Source of the DNA: Apostichopus japonicus
Lineage: Eukaryota > Echinodermata > Holothuroidea > Aspidochirotida > Stichopodidae
DNA length: 64,000 nt
NCBI RefSeq assembly: GCF_037975245.1
Contig: NC_092563.1
Span: 25,888,960 to 25,952,959 of the forward strand
Direction: 5' to 3'
Numbering within the stretch: the stretch's first letter is position 1; each line of letters begins with the position of its first letter. The translations under genes and the position numbers were made by a program. The notes below the pieces were generated by a model. The model saw only the letters and a program-made list of their open reading frames with translations. It had not been told where the DNA came from and searched no databases. Shown here in pieces: positions 27,101 to 33,100 of this stretch.

Positions 27101-30100
27101 CAGATTGGGAAGAATGCAAGCGCGTGTGGCGTAGAGTTCAAATAAAGAAAATAAAAAGAAACAGGAATTACTTAGCTTAATCGAAACACGTCATTTCAGT
27201 TGAAAGTTGTCTCGAATAGGTTACGTGGGCAGCTAACACTTATGCACACCTCTGGTCCATAGTTTTTTTTTATTCTATTGCACCAATTCTATGAATGATG
27301 GGAAGTACATTGATGATGCTTACGCGTATAACTTAAATGATATTTCAAACAGACTTAATAACAAGCATGAATCTATCATTTTATTCGGTTTAATCGAAAC
27401 ACGTCGTTTTAGTTTCAAGGTTGTCTCGAATGGGCTATGTGGGCAACCATGCACACCTTTGTAACAAATGTTTTGTTTTATAGAACCACTGAATTAAATC
27501 TATTCCATGCTGCGGGTAGTGGCGTCGCCAAGGGGTGGCCGAGGGGGGGGGGGGTGGGTGGACGTGCCCTCTCAAGAGAAAATCGTGCCCTCCCTCAGAT
27601 GCGATTTGTAGTGTGAAAAAAAATCTCAAACAATTTTTTTTTTTACCAAGGACGAAACGTATTATGTTCATCAGTAAAACTTCTTTTCACAGACATCACA
27701 ATTACCAGTTGTTTTCTCACTAACAAGGTCACAGAGGCCCGACGGGAACCGCTAGTGCTTAAACTTCACTACTACCCTGCATGAAATTAAATTTCCATTT
27801 TCAACACTCTTATGAAAACATATTATCAAAGCCAAAAAGTTAATTTCAGTTTTTTTTGTATAACGCTTTTATCCTCCTCAATCGACCATATGAAATCGAC
27901 ATGCTGAGGTTATTTTCAAGTTCATCAGACTACTGCACACAGTACAAAGTATAGTCATAGTACAAAGTATAACAAATACGTATTATGGCTCCCCATGATA
28001 ACTTTTTTAGAGCTTTTTGTCTTCTCGTCAATGGTGTAACAGGTCAGTGAGTTTATATTGAATAGATTCGCCTGAAACAATGAATGGACTTCTTTCCAGC
28101 CGTTTCATTCTTGCCATGCAGTCGTTAAATGTACAAAATTCACCCCAGCTAGTCGTATATATAGGCCCTATATCTCTATAAGACTATGACAGGACAACAC
28201 ACCTCGAGGTTTCAATAAGGCAAATTCAGCTGTGTACTAATAGAGGCAGCGAGCAAAGACGTGTACATGTGTGAACTTTTCACTGCGGTTATTTCATCAC
28301 AACCTTGGCTGGTGACAATAACCATGGTGTGTCTGAAGTTGATCATTTCATTTCAAGTTAGACTACACGATTAGAACAATGTTTGTTTAAGACGTGTCGC
28401 CTTTAGTACAATAAACACAACGACCTGCATGACCTTGCATTTCCATTTACTATAGACACTTAGAGATTCCTGTCAGTATAAACTCATTGTCATCTCAAGG
28501 ATAACTTCAACGTTTTCTCATCATTTTGTTTGAACTTCTATACACTAATCATGCCAAAACTGTATGTTTGGTTATGACTGCCAGTGTCGGCCCAACGTAT
28601 CAATAATTTGTCATCATCAGTAGGAACTTACCAACAGAGCTTCCGTCTTAAAAGGTTGTGGCTCCTCAATTCAAGTGGCTGGACTATTTATTCTAACTGA
28701 GCTTTACGTCAGATCCTCAAATTCAACTCAAAAGTCGATAAGAAAACATGAGACTTATATGGCCGCAGTTCAAATGTTCACAAATGCATTACAAAATTTG
28801 TCAAGAACGAATGGTGTTGACTTAGATCCTTATATCAAGTTGAAAAGAATATTATTTGGTTGAGTTATTACAATTTATAAAAGAGAAGAAAATGAAGAAA
28901 TATATTAACTTTAACACGTAGACCTTTTGGCTAAGATCATGTGTAGTATATCTGTTCCCTTTCGAGGGGAATGGTGATGCACACCTGACGATGATCACAC
29001 AGTCACAGTCCCGATGCAAGGGGACTGGGGTTTGGAAGCGGATCAGTCGTTAATTCGGTAGTTTGGTTTTCGTGCCCAGGTTCTTTCCTGGGCGACTTTT
29101 TCTTAAAAAGTACCTGCGATTAGGTGCCGATGTCATCATCAATTTAACTTGAAAGGATCATTCCAGAGATTTAGACTATATTTAAGTTGGATATCATGAA
29201 CACTGAAATAGCTATACAGAAACATTTGAAGCTATCCAATTTGTTCTTCTTTTTTTCCTTGGACAATGACAAATCAAAACTCATCCTTTAATCATGCCCC
29301 AGTCACGTGATTCCTTCTATTTCAGAGGATCTGATGTCGTTCATATACTTTAAATGTCACACAATGCATCAGTCCAGCGTTGGTAAAGATATCGATTTAT
29401 GAAGCTCTGAAAGTTTAATTCATCTTGACGTTCCGGATGAACTATATCTCGGAATAAAAACACTTTTTGAACTAATAACAATGCTTTTGGCTCATGAACT
29501 CAAATACTACGGACGAGAGGCAGTAGGGAAATATGACGCCTGATATAACTTATATTAACTAGCAGATGTTTTATATTAGTGTATTTAAATTTAAATATGA
29601 AATCAGTATTATGTTACCAAAAGTGCAGAAGACGTTGCTCCTTACAAATTCATATAAGGAAATGTAGCAAAGTCAGCCAAGATAGAGCATCGGAACGATA
29701 AAACCTAATTTTTTTTATCCACTCTCAATCTCAAGTCTCATTACATCGGAACAGTAACAAATTCATACATAAGTTCCATTATTACACCGTATAAGCGCGT
29801 ATCTACTACGTATACGTGGTGGTTTTCATTTGCAGATGTGCCCTGGTCAAACAAAAGAAGGGTTTTGTAGTCAAATATGGCGTGAGAAGGTAGCCCTTTG
29901 TCATCATTAAAACTCACTAACTTAGGCCTATATAAGATATTTTCACACAATTTGTATAAAATGAAATCACTGTGATAAGTTGGATTTCATACGAATTCTG
30001 CTGAGGTAGTCTTGATTTCTAACTATAGTTATTCTTTAGATTTTAACAAAGACTTGTTTCATATTTAAAAATTTCGTAACGCTATAGAATGAAAACCACC

Positions 30101-33100
30101 ATCCACATCTTAGGATGTTTGATTAGGCCTACACCCCCTCCTTTTGTTTGGTTCATAGAGAACTCGCATGAATGGCTTTCAAATAAACGTTTTCAACCGA
30201 CCCCTGACCACAGAAGCCCTATAGTCATTATGAAGAGGATAAGCAAAAACTGTTAGCTCAAACTACAATAAAAATGCCGATTATGACGAAAACGGAACAG
30301 TTTTTATAAACCCTTTAATCTCCATTTCCTTTGTAAAGAGAGAAAGTGAAGGAATGTAGAAATATATAAATGGCACAACTGTAATTAAAATAAACAAGGT
30401 AAAAAACAGTGCCAAAACAATAATTAAAGCAAGTTTCCAAAGGTTAAGAAGATGGCTAAAAATAAAAGTTCAAACCTAATTAGGATAAACAATGGGACTA
30501 AACCAAGCGTTGCTTCTGAAGGTTAATTGCTCGTTCCGTAGATTGTGGAGTGTATAGTTTCCACGTTTCTGTGTGTCTGTATGACATGAATAATTTCGAC
30601 TTCAAAAGACATATAGCCAAAAGACAATGCTTAATTGTTATTTAATAATATCAAACAATTGTCTTAGTCATCGTAGGCTACAGAAAAGTCGACACGGTGT
30701 CCAGAACCGGCATCATCAAAACCAAATCGTTAGGTTAAAATGTGTCAAATTGGTCCTATTTTCAGCCCCAGTCACCAGCGGGTTATTGGTTCTATGCGAT
30801 CAGGATGCATGTTGCTTCACGTAACCAATTAGTCTGCAACGCCTGCCACATATTTGTTCTGGTATGAGAGTCTTTGTGTGAACGCTGTATAATGAACAAC
30901 ACTGTAGACATAAACATATTTCCATGTGTTCACAATGTTTACACACAGAGCCTAGCGGGCTATGTAGGCTAATCTTAGAGCATGAGGTGTATTTCCAACC
31001 GTGGTAGGTGGATTACGTTATTCACAAAACTTTCCTAGCTGTAGCGAGCTTTAGTTGGAGCCAATAAAGCAGATCTTTAATGGGTGAAATGACAACTGAA
31101 ACCCACTACTTAAACTTTGGTTTAATGTAAAATAAAATGATATTATCGATTTCTGTCAATTTCAGTACATCGAAGGTGTCTCCCAAAGTTACATGAAATT
31201 AATTTTCGTAAAGCGATATCCTTGTCCAGATATGCCAAGTGTTATAATATCTCATATAACGAAATGTGTTGATTAACTTTAAAATTGTTGTCCTGAAGTT
31301 AAAAAGGTAGCGTCACTAATTTACCGCACGTTTAAACCCCACACAAAAAGGTTGAAAGCAGTTTCAATCACGGACCTAATTTATAGCCAAAAGAGGCCGC
31401 AGAACGCATCATTTCACTTCTATTATTTTGTCGGGGAAAAAGACCCCAATCATATTTATTGGGAGTAAGCGACCCCAGGGCCACACCACCGATTTAAAAT
31501 CCTGGATCTGCCCTAGCGGAGTGCAGCGTTTAAATGAATTAATTTCGCGAAGTACTAAATATTACGGACTAAAGAGTGTAAATATTCTTTGCCAAACTGA
31601 TTTCCTTTCTCTGTCTTGTGAGTAAAGAAAATGTGTGGTAGTATCTGTCTTATCAGATACACACTGTAGTAGATAGCTCACCAACCTTCAACCGAGATCA
31701 TGTGTAGTATCGTTTCCCGGCGTTTCGAAGGAACTCCTGATATCGCCAAGTGGACGTGTAACGTCGTCATGATCACACGAGTACAGTCTCAATACATAAT
31801 AAAGAGGTATATGGTGATTGGGATTCATCGTGGATCAAGCTGTTTGGGGTTTCGTGACCATGAGGCTCTATCTAAAGTTGGGGGTGACTTTTCTTCGAGT
31901 GATAGTAAAGGAACACTGAGCGTTGTTTCTACTAGAAGGCTTTGTCAAGCAAATCACGATATGAAATTGACAACACATTGTAATGATCAAACTATATGGA
32001 GCTGGAATTGTGTGCACCAGTAAAGCCTGCAGGCCTTTTTTATAGTCCAAAAGTTAAGTCCACTGCCGTCAATTGTTTGTTTCAACCTAAAACCAGTTAC
32101 ATATTTGTGTAACGTATGGTGTTAAGGAGAAGCTTGTGCTTGTGCGGTGAACACATGTTCCAAACAGCTAAACCGTAACTTGAAACCGTGTGGGCAAAAG
32201 GATATAATTGTTCCTTCACTTACTAGACAGATGATTTGAGTAAGTCTAAAAGTGATGTCGCAGAATCACTGTACTTGAAATTTTGCGTAAGTTTTATGTG
32301 CTGCTTCTTCCTTTTCATTACTTGGTTAATTATCATCATTACGGCCGCTGACATTTACAAATAAAGTCGTTTCCTCCTAGTTACAGTAAACAGCAACAAA
32401 GAGAGACCAATACAGAAAGACGACCCACAATATCATCACACCTCCCACGCACAACATATTTCTTACTTGATGCATGACTGAGGGGGGGGGGGGGTGCACC
32501 ACAAAAATCTCTCTATATTATTAAAGCAGCATTTTGCGTTTGGTCGCCGTTTTTCTACTTTTTTGACAAGTCCATCAATTTTTTACATATATCAATCACA
32601 AAACAGCAAACTAAGATATTAGCCAAGTTTTTTTTCCTGCCAACAACGTTAATTGGCGAGTAATTAAGGATGTTTGCAGATAATGAGAAGAGTGTCCTCG
32701 ACAAATTCCACAGTTAAAATTAATCGCATACAGTTCCGCCAAACCCACTAGTTTGAATTCAACCAATCAGAGATGCAGGTTTAGTTATGAGCCGTTGCTA
32801 AAAATAGATTTAAGACTTTGCGTTGGTACAACCAGGGAGATGTAATGGAACTCCCTGGTACAACTGCAATATAGACTGTACACAAATCAAGCATGGTGTT
32901 GTATTGGTCAATGACGTTCTTAGTGTTTAAATATTCATATTATGGGCGAGGTTTATTGGGTTCTAACGGTAAATATCTTGGAGAAAAACAAAGTTGAAAG
33001 TTGCAAATTTTTCGACTTTTATGCCACCATGTGAAGTAAGATTTAAATAGATAAGCTAGTTATGTATGTCGTTATGGCATAGTGGATTCAGTGAGGTTGA

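Noticed and set aside
28921-28958. Functional U2 snRNA gene
   Set aside because: Only the 5' 40 nt match. The Sm site, 3' stem-loops and snRNA promoter are absent.
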